Assembly (NCBI GenBank): GCA_021161765.1
Contig: JAGGZZ010000131.1
Coordinates: 1 to 11,750, forward strand
Length of the DNA stretch: 11,750 nt
Direction of reading: 5' to 3'
Source of the DNA: Candidatus Methanophagales archaeon
GTDB taxonomy: Archaea > Halobacteriota > Syntropharchaeia > Alkanophagales > Methanospirareceae
Position 1 is the stretch's first letter; every line of letters begins with the position of its first letter. This document shows positions 5,685 through 11,750 of this stretch, piece after piece. A model generated the notes under the pieces. The model had not been told where the DNA came from. It saw only the letters and a list, made by a program, of their open reading frames with translations, and ran no database searches. Position numbers and translations under genes: made by a program.

Positions 5685-7781
5685 TTACCGCACCAATCCA
5701 ATCACACCACTGCCTCGCGAAAATAGTAATCCGTCCCGCTTCATTGCCTCTATTACCTCTTCTGCCTTATCTCTGTCCATGCCTTCCTCCTCGGCGATGT
5801 CAAGCACGTCTTCTATCGGCACTTCATCTCCGTGTTCTGCTTCCAGCTCCGTTATTATCGCCTTTATAGACCTTGCTCGGTCCCTCCGCGTTTTTGTCGT
5901 GCCCGCGTTTATCCAATCAACATCCAGCTTGTCGGTTTCCGGGTCAGTAAAAACATGCTTTAAACAGTAGTTAACCACCTCGATCACACATTCTGCATCC
6001 TCAGCCGTTATTTTATCACTCAGTCGGGTTCGCGCCTTCGCCTCGCCCAGCCGAATTAAAGCTTCTAATTGCCGTGCTGTTACCGGAACTGGCGCTTCAT
6101 CATCTTCATAACCCTGCCTTCGAAGCCCGATATAAAACTCCAGGAACTTGTTCTTCGCTTCTTCGCTCATCACCGGGAATACATTCCTTTTACTCCACGC
6201 AACGTATTTCCTTAATAAGTCGCCTTCTACTGCCGGCTCCATTGTTCGCATTACCTCCCCGAAATGCTCTTTTTCTCCTTCTTCTACCTTCCCTATGTTC
6301 TTTATCCTCGCTTGTACTTCACCCGCGTAATGCGTCTCTATTATGTGTTCCGCGGTCTTCGTGTCCATATCTTCATTTGGGCGGTCCATGATGGTGTAAA
6401 TAAGGTCGAATCGCGACAATAACGTGGGCGGCATATTTATCTGCTTTGAGATCGTCTCGTATCGGTCAAAACGACCACCTATGGGATTCGCAGCCGCTAA
6501 TAGCGCACACCGTGAATTTAACCTCGCCATTATCCCTGCTTTCGCTATGCTCACCGTTTGCTGTTCCATTGCCTCGTGTAGTGCGTCGCGGTCTTCCTTT
6601 TTCATCTTGTCTATCTCGTCCACTGCCGCTATCCCCTTGTCTGCAAGGACTAACGCACCTGCCTCTAACGTCCACCGTCCTTCTCCAAACTCGTCTCGCA
6701 CCGCGGCAGCAGTGAGCCCCGCAGAGGTGCTGCTCTTGCCTCCGGTATATAAACCACGTGGCGCTAACTTCACCTGGTAAGAGAGCAGTTGACTCTTTGC
6801 GACTCCCGGGTCGCCAACGAGCAGCACGTGTATGTCCCCTCGCACCCTCGTCTCGTCCGGCAGCTCCTTTGGTATCCCGGCAAACAACTGGAGTACCATC
6901 GCTTCTTTTATCTCGTTGCAGCCGTATATGGAGGGTGCAATGCTTCTTATTAGTTTCTCATACACGTCCGGCTGATTCTTCAGTTCCATTATCTCGCGCT
7001 CATCTTCTTCCGTTATCTGTATCTCTTCGAATGCCTCCTCCATTACCTCCAGCGAATTGCCATCCAGGTATATATCAAAGAAAGGCGTCTTTCCGAACTG
7101 TGTCGTGCGCTGATACGACCTTAAAATACCGGTAACAATAATACGGTCGCCCGGGGCAATCTCACCTGAAATGTCGTCTTCCAGATTTACGTCTATCGCC
7201 TGTGGTAGTTCCCCGCCCCTCAACTCCTCTGGCGATTCCTGTAACCTTATCTTTTGCGTATTTGCGAATTTGCACCTATCCACCAATAGCTTGAAATGCT
7301 GAACTTTTCTGCCACATCCTTCGCACTCCCGTGGCTCCTTGAATTGCCTCCCTCCTGTTTGCTCCACCGAAAAGATATGTCCACAAAAGGGGCATTCAAA
7401 TACCGCTTCCACCACTCGCGGTCTTACCTCCGTCGCCTTCGTTACCAGCCCCTCAATACCCATCAGCTTACCGATATCTCCGCTTCGAATATCGCGTATC
7501 TTCAGCTTTCTCGGAAGTTTTATTATACGGAGATTCGCTTCTTCGAGTGTGACACCGGTGGGAATGTCCATTTCCCTTAACGCCTGTGTTGCAGAAGCAA
7601 TTGTCACATCAGGTTCTTCTAACAGCATATCTGCAAGATTCTGGTCGTATGAGTCCATATCGGCGAATTTGACAAATAAACTACGCTTTTCGGGATATGA
7701 ATTTGACATCTCTATAAGCTCGTTCCAGCAATAGCGCTTTAGAAAGCCCTCCCACCTCTCGGTTACCAGGTCTTGCATCAT
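5685..7781 (-). CDS. mcm: MCM replicative DNA helicase
   Basis: Minichromosome maintenance helicase, the hexameric AAA+ motor of the archaeal replication fork, 698 residues, normal length. The N-terminal domain (1-260) has a zinc site C130/C133 and C153/C156 and OB-fold segments. The AAA+ domain has Walker A GDPGVAKS (323-330), Walker B AAVDEIDKM (385-393), sensor 1 AAANP (429-433), and the arginine finger in LLSRFDL (454-460). The C-terminus (about 630-698) looks like the winged-helix domain, with the helix DKAEEVIEAMKRDGLL. There is no intein, although some archaeal MCM genes carry one. Two adjacent ATGs (7776-7781) could serve as start; the first is used here. A run of four purine-rich hexamers lies immediately upstream. 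purF follows after 6 bp. Confidence 0.97.
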   Translation of the reverse strand: MMQDLVTERWEGFLKRYCWNELIEMSNSYPEKRSLFVKFADMDSYDQNLADMLLEEPDVTIASATQALREMDIPTGVTLEEANLRIIKLPRKLKIRDIRSGDIGKLMGIEGLVTKATEVRPRVVEAVFECPFCGHIFSVEQTGGRQFKEPRECEGCGRKVQHFKLLVDRCKFANTQKIRLQESPEELRGGELPQAIDVNLEDDISGEIAPGDRIIVTGILRSYQRTTQFGKTPFFDIYLDGNSLEVMEEAFEEIQITEEDEREIMELKNQPDVYEKLIRSIAPSIYGCNEIKEAMVLQLFAGIPKELPDETRVRGDIHVLLVGDPGVAKSQLLSYQVKLAPRGLYTGGKSSTSAGLTAAAVRDEFGEGRWTLEAGALVLADKGIAAVDEIDKMKKEDRDALHEAMEQQTVSIAKAGIMARLNSRCALLAAANPIGGRFDRYETISKQINMPPTLLSRFDLIYTIMDRPNEDMDTKTAEHIIETHYAGEVQARIKNIGKVEEGEKEHFGEVMRTMEPAVEGDLLRKYVAWSKRNVFPVMSEEAKNKFLEFYIGLRRQGYEDDEAPVPVTARQLEALIRLGEAKARTRLSDKITAEDAECVIEVVNYCLKHVFTDPETDKLDVDWINAGTTKTRRDRARSIKAIITELEAEHGDEVPIEDVLDIAEEEGMDRDKAEEVIEAMKRDGLLFSRGSGVIGLVR

Positions 7782-7805
7782 TTTATCTTTGCCTTTACCT
7801 TTACC
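7782..7805 (-). repeat. Four tandem hexamers abutting the MCM start codon
   Basis: On the minus strand the 24 bases directly before the MCM ATG read as four hexamers: GGTAAA, GGTAAA, GGCAAA, GATAAA. They contain Shine-Dalgarno-like GG(T/C)A cores and end at the start codon. They are in frame with MCM but no start codon exists between them and an upstream in-frame TGA, so they are leader, not coding. They may act as the ribosome binding region. Confidence 0.55.
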
Positions 7806-7896
7806 CTTTTTATCTCATGTTTGAATATGATATAGGTGTAGTTTAGTTGATACAAACACAAATATTTTTTTTAAAAAATTGTGGATAGTGATGAGA

Positions 7897-7903
7897 AAAG
7901 GAG
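7897..7903 (+). promoter_or_regulatory. Shine-Dalgarno site deciding the HAD gene start
   Basis: AAAGGAG lies 5 nt before the ATG at 7909 and lies inside the longer frame that opens at TTG 7879. It argues that translation starts at 7909, not at the TTG (7879) or the ATG at 7891. Confidence 0.65.
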
Positions 7904-7908
7904 TACGT

Positions 7909-8742
7909 ATGGGGGTAGAAGCGGGTGCAAGAATCAAAATAACTGAGTTAGCGGTTGTTTTTGACGGTGCCGGCGTTTTATATGCACCTTTCAGGATTAT
8001 AAAAAATATAGAAAGGGGCGTGACAAAACGGAGCAGGGTTTCAGGAATTACCTGCACAGCCCACCTTGAAAGGGGTGCGATGGCAATTTTAAAGACAAGG
8101 TACGAAGAAACGCTGGAAAAGGCGGAACCTTCCAAAAAGCTGTCTGACGTGATTCGTGAGGAAAAAATAGAAATTAAGGTGGTGTATAAAAAAAAAGGAG
8201 ATAGTGACCTCGAAGTAGTAGCGGCAATTTTGGGGGATAAAGACGTCAAACTAAAGGATGTGCATGAAACGATGTCCTTTTTAAGAAAGTGCGATATTCT
8301 TCCCGTAGTAGGGGTAGGCGTGATTATGGACCTGGCATCGAAGAAGACAAAGTACCTGATTGCAGGGGGTATAAATTTCTTCCCGGGAACACAAAACCTG
8401 CTTAAACAGTTGCATGAGATGGGTGTCGCGATTTTTCTTGCCTCGGGTGACAGGATAGAAAAGGACGAGATGGCGCCTTATCTGCCGGATATGCCCCCGG
8501 AGAACATTTTTGGTATGATGAACCCCGAGGGTAAGTGTAAATTAGTAAGAAAGTTGAAGGAGCAGTACAAAGTGATAATGGTGGGAGACGACAGGAATGA
8601 TTATCTCGCGATGAGGGAGGCGGATATAGCGGTGTTATCGCTGCAGGAAGAAGCGGACAGGCCGGGGAAGATTTTTGAGGTTGCCGATATCCGAATAAAA
8701 GATATAGGGGAAATAAAGGAAATAATAGAAGAGATAGAGTAA
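7909..8742 (+). CDS. HAD-superfamily protein with incomplete motif I
   Basis: Protein of 277 residues from the ATG at 7909 (287 if the TTG at 7879 is used). HAD-fold features, numbered from M(7909): motif I VVFDGAGVL with nucleophile D19; motif II FLASGD (S179); motif III lysine in NPEGKCKL (K209 or K211); motif IV VGDDRND (D227, D228, D231). A large segment (about 25-150) lies between motifs I and II, suggesting a cap or inserted domain. The second acidic residue of the DxD signature, the general acid-base of HAD phosphatases, is Ala here (D-G-A). Activity may thus differ from a plain phosphatase, as in HAD members with other residues there. Motif IV resembles soluble P-type ATPase-like and Cof-type HADs. 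Its stop overlaps the ribosome site of the next gene, 10 bp on, so the two are surely coexpressed. Substrate unknown. Confidence 0.8.
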   Translation: MGVEAGARIKITELAVVFDGAGVLYAPFRIIKNIERGVTKRSRVSGITCTAHLERGAMAILKTRYEETLEKAEPSKKLSDVIREEKIEIKVVYKKKGDSDLEVVAAILGDKDVKLKDVHETMSFLRKCDILPVVGVGVIMDLASKKTKYLIAGGINFFPGTQNLLKQLHEMGVAIFLASGDRIEKDEMAPYLPDMPPENIFGMMNPEGKCKLVRKLKEQYKVIMVGDDRNDYLAMREADIAVLSLQEEADRPGKIFEVADIRIKDIGEIKEIIEEIE

Positions 8743-8747
8743 GGGGA
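8743..8747 (+). promoter_or_regulatory. Shine-Dalgarno site of the marker-2-like gene
   Basis: GGGGA starts directly after the HAD stop codon and lies 5 nt before the ATG at 8753. It supports this start and tight translational coupling of the two genes. Confidence 0.6.
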
Positions 8748-8752
8748 TAAAA

Positions 8753-9784
8753 ATGGAGCGCGCAAAAGAAGGTGAAGAGTTGAAATCGCTGGCAGCGAAC
8801 TTGAGAAACTTCGATGGTGTGAAGCGAAAACAAGCCATAAGCGACTTTGTAAAAAGGTTGGGGAACTCCGACCGCGTAGGAAATCGAACGATAGTGGGAT
8901 TTGGAGAAGATGCTGCGGCACTCGAGATTAACGGCGATAATCTCATTCTGCTTGCGGTAGACGGTATCTGGGGCAAATTGCTGGATGCCGACCCCTGGTG
9001 GGCGGGATATTGCGCTGTGCTTGTGAACGTGAATGATATAGCGGCAATGGGCGGCACCGCATTGGCAATGGTGAATCTGGCATCCACGCAGGAGAAGGAA
9101 ATCTGTGCAGAACTGGGGCGAGGAATGGGGGACGGCGTGAAGAAATTCGGCGTGCCTATGGTCGGTGGTCATCTGCACCCAGATACTTCTTATAATGCGC
9201 TGGATGTCGGAATAGTAGGGATGGTAAAGTGTGATAGCGTCATAGTTTCAAGCGGTGCGAAACCAGGCGACCACGTATTAGTCGCGATTGACCTTGATGG
9301 TCGAGTATATCCAACCTATAATTTGGCATGGGACAACACGACAAAGCGGTCTGAGGCTGAGATAAAAAAGCAGTTGGATACAATGGTGGAGATCGGGGAG
9401 AAGAAATTAGCAACTGCGGGGAAGGACATAAGCAATCCCGGCACGCTGGGTACATTTGGTATGCTACTCGAGTGCTCGGGGGTGGGTGCAACAGTGGAGC
9501 TGGATAAGATACCAGTGCCAGGACCTGACGTTGCGGGGCAAATATCATTCGAGCACTGGTTGAAGATGTATCCGGGGACGGGATTTGTACTCACGGTGGA
9601 AAACGAGGATGATGGAGCAGAGTGCATCGAAATATTCAGGGATGCGGGAATAGAAGCCGCTATCGTTGGTGAAATAGACAGCAGCAAGAAGCTAAAAATA
9701 ACAAATGGCAACGATACGGCAACCGTATTTGACCTTAATAAGGAGATAATAACGGGAATAACGAGCAAAGAAAGAGGGAAATAG
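8753..9784 (+). CDS. AIR-synthase-related protein, methanogenesis marker 2-like
   Basis: PurM/ThiL/SelD-fold protein, 343 residues, that I read as putative methanogenesis marker protein 2. The N-terminal AIRS half has GFGEDAAA (49-56), AVDGIWG (68-74), PWWAGYCAVLVNVNDIAAMGG (81-101) and GGHLHPDTSYNALDV (138-152). These hold the acidic residues (D53, D70, D95) that bind Mg-ATP in the fold. The C-terminal AIRS_C half has GAKPGDHVLVAIDLDG (168-183), KDISNPGTLGTFGMLLE (224-240) and GTGFVLTVE (275-283). Fold members phosphorylate or activate small substrates with ATP; the marker-2 substrate is not known to me, but the family tracks with methanogens. It is not PurM, ThiL, SelD or HypE by its WWAGYC and HLHPDT segments. 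It is coupled to the HAD gene upstream and followed after 52 bp by cofH, hinting at a role in C1 or cofactor metabolism (inference). Confidence 0.8.
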   Translation: MERAKEGEELKSLAANLRNFDGVKRKQAISDFVKRLGNSDRVGNRTIVGFGEDAAALEINGDNLILLAVDGIWGKLLDADPWWAGYCAVLVNVNDIAAMGGTALAMVNLASTQEKEICAELGRGMGDGVKKFGVPMVGGHLHPDTSYNALDVGIVGMVKCDSVIVSSGAKPGDHVLVAIDLDGRVYPTYNLAWDNTTKRSEAEIKKQLDTMVEIGEKKLATAGKDISNPGTLGTFGMLLECSGVGATVELDKIPVPGPDVAGQISFEHWLKMYPGTGFVLTVENEDDGAECIEIFRDAGIEAAIVGEIDSSKKLKITNGNDTATVFDLNKEIITGITSKERGK

Positions 9785-9836
9785 GATGGGATAGGACAGC
9801 ATAAGTAAGTTCATATTGCCAAATCTCGAGTAAGAC

Positions 9837-10898
9837 ATGAACGAGAATTTTGATGGCCTGTACGAGCAGATAAGGAAGGGAGAGATAGAAAGGGGAGATG
9901 CGGTATTTTTAGCGGCTAATCCCGGTTATCTGTTCCAGCTTGCCGATGAACTGCGTAAAGAGCAGAAAGGCGATATTGTCACGTATGTGTCGAATCGAAA
10001 CATAAACTTCACGAATGTTTGTGTAGGCAACTGCAAGTTCTGTGCGTTCCGGGAAGAGAAGGAGAAAGGATATTTACTGAGTATGGATGCGGTTTTGAGT
10101 AAGGTTGAAGAGGCGGTGAACAATGATGCAACGGAGATATGCATTCAAGGCGGGCTGCACCCTGACCTTACCCTGCCGGACTATTGCAGAATCGTGGAAG
10201 AAATAAAATCGAATTTTGATGTCCATATACATGCCTTTTCGCCGATGGAGATACACCATGTAGCGAGAAATTCAGGGATGAGCGAAGAGGAGGTGTTGAA
10301 AGAATTAAAAAAAGCAGGTCTGGGCTCTGTTCCGGGAACGGCAGCAGAAATACTCGATGATTCCATAAGGGCGATAATATGCCCGCAGAAGATAAAAACA
10401 GAGAAATGGGTGGAGATAATAAAGACTGCACACCGGTTAGGTATTCCCACAACGTCTACTATTCTGTATGGGCATATCGAATCATTGGAGGACCGGATAG
10501 AGCATATATTTAAGATAAGGGAGATACAGAAGGAGACAGGTGGATTCACAGAGTTTGTGCCACTGAAGTTCATGCGAAAGAACAACGAATTGGGTCGAAT
10601 AGTGAACAGAGAAGTTCCTTTTTTGGAAAATGCAACTGTTCACGCGCTATCAAGGGTTATTCTTCATCCTTATTGTGTAAACGTGCAGGCATCATGGGTG
10701 AAGTTGGGCGTGGCGGATGCGCAGAGGATGCTTCATTTTGGTGTAAACGATTTAGGTGGGACGTTAATGGAGGAGAGCATCTCAAGGTTATCGGGTTCCA
10801 CGGCAGGTGAGTATATGAGTCCAGAGGACTTCAAGCGAGTGATAAAGGATGCAGGGCGAACGCCGAGAAGAAGGGACACATTGTATGAGTTGTTGTAG
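9837..10898 (+). CDS. cofH: FO synthase subunit 2 (CofH), radical SAM
   Basis: 5-amino-6-(D-ribitylamino)uracil:tyrosine 4-hydroxyphenyl transferase, which with CofG makes the deazaflavin FO, precursor of F420. It has 353 residues, the usual length. The radical SAM cluster motif is CVGNCKFC (C62, C66, C69), preceded by NRNINFTNV. Other CofH hallmarks are EICIQGGLHPDL (125-136), HIHAFSPMEIHH (150-161), GLGSVPGTAAEIL (171-183), PTTSTILYGH (204-213), ETGGFTEFVPLKFM (233-246), and near the C-terminus NDLGGTLMEESISR. The tyrosine/tryptophan-rich features of the menaquinone enzymes MqnC/MqnE are less well matched. cofG is not in the window. The ATG at 9837 has no strong Shine-Dalgarno site. It may be transcribed with the two upstream genes, given the 52-bp gap with no evident promoter or terminator. 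Confidence 0.93.
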   Translation: MNENFDGLYEQIRKGEIERGDAVFLAANPGYLFQLADELRKEQKGDIVTYVSNRNINFTNVCVGNCKFCAFREEKEKGYLLSMDAVLSKVEEAVNNDATEICIQGGLHPDLTLPDYCRIVEEIKSNFDVHIHAFSPMEIHHVARNSGMSEEEVLKELKKAGLGSVPGTAAEILDDSIRAIICPQKIKTEKWVEIIKTAHRLGIPTTSTILYGHIESLEDRIEHIFKIREIQKETGGFTEFVPLKFMRKNNELGRIVNREVPFLENATVHALSRVILHPYCVNVQASWVKLGVADAQRMLHFGVNDLGGTLMEESISRLSGSTAGEYMSPEDFKRVIKDAGRTPRRRDTLYELL

Positions 10899-11003
10899 CT
10901 TCAACCTGATTCGCAGTTATCGAAAGTTTTATAAGGATTCAATTAATTAGTTTATATGAGAAAAAGGCATTAGGAAACGGATACAACACTAAAAGGAGAT
11001 AAG
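10899..11003 (+). promoter_or_regulatory. Promoter region of the surface-protein gene
   Basis: TTTATATG (10951-10958) is a good archaeal TATA box, placing the start near 10980, and AGGAG (10994-10998) lies 5 nt before the ATG at 11004. A second TATA-like TTTTATAAG (10927-10935) lies upstream. No hairpin or T-run terminator for cofH is evident. The gene downstream therefore appears to be expressed on its own. Confidence 0.6.
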
Positions 11004-11606
11004 ATGAATTGGGGAAGATATGAAAAGATGAAAAAGATATTAGTGATTGTTGTAATAGTAGCAGCAGTGATTGCCTTGGTTGGGATGTTTATAGGAGGTA
11101 TTATAAGAGAGGAACCATCAGTGCCCGCTCCTACACCTACTCAGACTTCTTCTCCAAAAGCAACGCCTGTCACACCCTCTCATGAGCAGAGTCCTATACC
11201 TTTACCAAAAGGAGGAGAATATCTTTGCTTTCGCGGAGGAGAAGAGACTAAGGTGTTCCTGATCAATTCCAATATGAGATATAGCACATATGACGAAAAT
11301 ATCTCTTTAGGTTGGATTAATTATTTAGCTAAAAAGGGAGACCCATGTGTTATAATCAATGGAACGATCAGAAACGAGTATGATAAGGACTACTTTATAT
11401 GCCTAAGGGCAGATATTTATAATACAAAGGGAGAAAAAGTTGGAACTGTTATTTCCCCTCATGCGGCTCGGCCTGGCTTTACGGTTACTCATCCTAAAAG
11501 TAAGGGCATCTCACCTTTCGAAATCCATGTAAAGTATGATAAGAGGGATATCATCGATTATGATGTTTTTGTAGCCTGTGAACCACAGAAATTACCGCCA
11601 CCATAA
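11004..11606 (+). CDS. Membrane-anchored extracellular protein of unknown function
   Basis: Protein of 200 residues that I do not recognise as a named family. A single hydrophobic segment (about 12-34) follows a basic start (KMKK), giving an N-in, C-out anchor or signal-anchor. There is no lipobox cysteine behind it, so it is not a typical lipoprotein. Residues 37-69 form a Pro/Thr/Ser-rich spacer. Residues about 70-193 form a small domain with GDPCVIINGTIRNEY (112-126), LRADIYNTKGEKVGTV (134-149) and DYDVFVACE (185-193). This pattern of beta strands resembles FxLyD-type immunoglobulin-like domains (inference). Four cysteines (75, 115, 133, 192) could form disulfides, and NIS and NGT sequons could be glycosylated. 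The SD site supports the ATG at 11004; the ATG at 11028 is an alternative. It has its own promoter and no obvious functional tie to cofH. Confidence 0.7.
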   Translation: MNWGRYEKMKKILVIVVIVAAVIALVGMFIGGIIREEPSVPAPTPTQTSSPKATPVTPSHEQSPIPLPKGGEYLCFRGGEETKVFLINSNMRYSTYDENISLGWINYLAKKGDPCVIINGTIRNEYDKDYFICLRADIYNTKGEKVGTVISPHAARPGFTVTHPKSKGISPFEIHVKYDKRDIIDYDVFVACEPQKLPPP

Positions 11607-11679
11607 AAATCCTCTTTTCAAAATCATCTATTCCTATTTTATTTCTATCCTGAGAATGCTCAAAGTAAAAATAAAAAAA

Positions 11680-11715
11680 GAGAAAAAATAAAAATTTTAT
11701 TTTTTTTTCGTTCTC
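11680..11715 (+). terminator. AT-rich hairpin and oligo-T terminator region
   Basis: An AT-rich inverted repeat, with gag-A6-t-A5 on the left and T4-a-T9-cg-ttctc on the right, lies 74 bp past the surface-protein stop. Its nine-T run (11700-11708), with further T-rich stretches to 11734, matches the oligo-T signals that end archaeal transcription. The rest of 11607-11750 holds no gene that I can see. Confidence 0.45.
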
Positions 11716-11750
11716 GTTTTTTCATTGCCTTTTTAGAATATTAGTCCTAC

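Larger units (their letters stand above)
7782..7908. promoter_or_regulatory. Divergent promoter region between MCM and HAD genes
   Basis: AT-rich spacer of about 127 bp from which both strands are transcribed outward. For the minus strand, CTATATCATATTC (7823-7835) is a plausible TATA box placing the MCM transcript start near 7805. For the plus strand, GAATATGATATAG (the same bases) or the AT stretch at 7861-7879 could act. The upstream TTG at 7879 opens the HAD frame but is probably not the start. The four hexamers next to the MCM ATG (7782-7805) are listed separately. Confidence 0.45.

Noticed and set aside
5685..7781. Intein in MCM
   Set aside because: Walker A, Walker B, sensor and arginine-finger motifs follow at normal spacing with no inserted splicing or homing-endonuclease motifs.
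7815..8249. Minus-strand open frame of 144 codons over the divergent promoter and HAD start
   Set aside because: Ser/Thr/Phe/Ile-rich antisense composition; covers the real HAD start and its ribosome site; no domain.
8402..9178. Long minus-strand open frame of 258 codons opposite the HAD and marker-2-like genes
   Set aside because: It spans two well-supported plus-strand genes, has a low-complexity composition rich in Ser, Pro, Leu and His, and no recognisable domain; it is a shadow frame.
9837..10898. Menaquinone futalosine enzyme (MqnC or MqnE) instead of CofH
   Set aside because: The conserved blocks (NRNINFTNVC, FSPMEIHH, GGFTEFVPL, GGTLMEESISR) and the archaeal methanogen-type context fit CofH better.
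11004..11606. Lipoprotein reading of the surface protein
   Set aside because: No cysteine lies directly after the hydrophobic segment; the first cysteine is at residue 75.

Overview
The window looks like a chromosomal segment of a euryarchaeon of the methanogen/methane-oxidiser type. The evidence is an archaeal MCM replicative helicase, archaeal SepF, archaeal ZPR1, a Bacillus-type PurF, an F420-biosynthesis radical SAM enzyme (CofH) and a PurM-fold protein that I read as 'methanogenesis marker 2'. Promoters and ribosome binding sites are archaeal in style (TTTATATA-like boxes, GGAG-type Shine-Dalgarno sites). The RecQ and PaREP1 genes, plus short intergenic repeats, would fit Methanosarcinales, Syntrophoarchaeum or ANME-1-like lineages. 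The exact lineage cannot be fixed by eye. No rRNA, tRNA, CRISPR array or intact insertion sequence was seen.

Layout: bases 1-198 carry no confident gene. Bases 199-7781 are all on the minus strand. In transcription order they are MCM helicase, purF (6 bp after it), a spacer with a repeat and a good promoter, sepF, a ZPR1 zinc-finger gene (1 bp after it), a repeat-rich spacer, a PaREP1-family gene, and recQ (7 bp after it). Bases 7782-7908 form a divergent promoter region. From there the plus strand carries a HAD-fold protein, the marker-2-like AIR-synthase-related protein (10 bp after it) and cofH. After a separate promoter comes a membrane-anchored surface protein of unknown function, then an AT-rich terminator-like tail.

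How the genes work together: the minus strand holds chromosome replication (MCM), purine synthesis (PurF), division (SepF, the FtsZ membrane anchor), a ZPR1 protein and repair (RecQ). The plus-strand trio looks linked to methanogenic C1 metabolism. CofH makes the deazaflavin precursor of F420, and the HAD/marker-2 pair is a tightly spaced, uncharacterised phosphotransfer-type pair beside it.

Most unusual points: (1) a family of short intergenic elements built on a 10-bp period, one copy of which forms an imperfect inverted repeat and supplies the C-terminal tail of the ZPR1 protein; (2) a HAD protein that lacks the second motif-I aspartate, paired with the marker-2-like protein; (3) a PaREP1 gene coupled to a RecQ that has about 150 extra residues between its helicase core and its zinc site; (4) four near-identical hexamers directly before the MCM start codon. 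I do not see a complete, clearly new defence or mobile system. The two pairs in (2) and (3) are the best candidates for undescribed functional partnerships.
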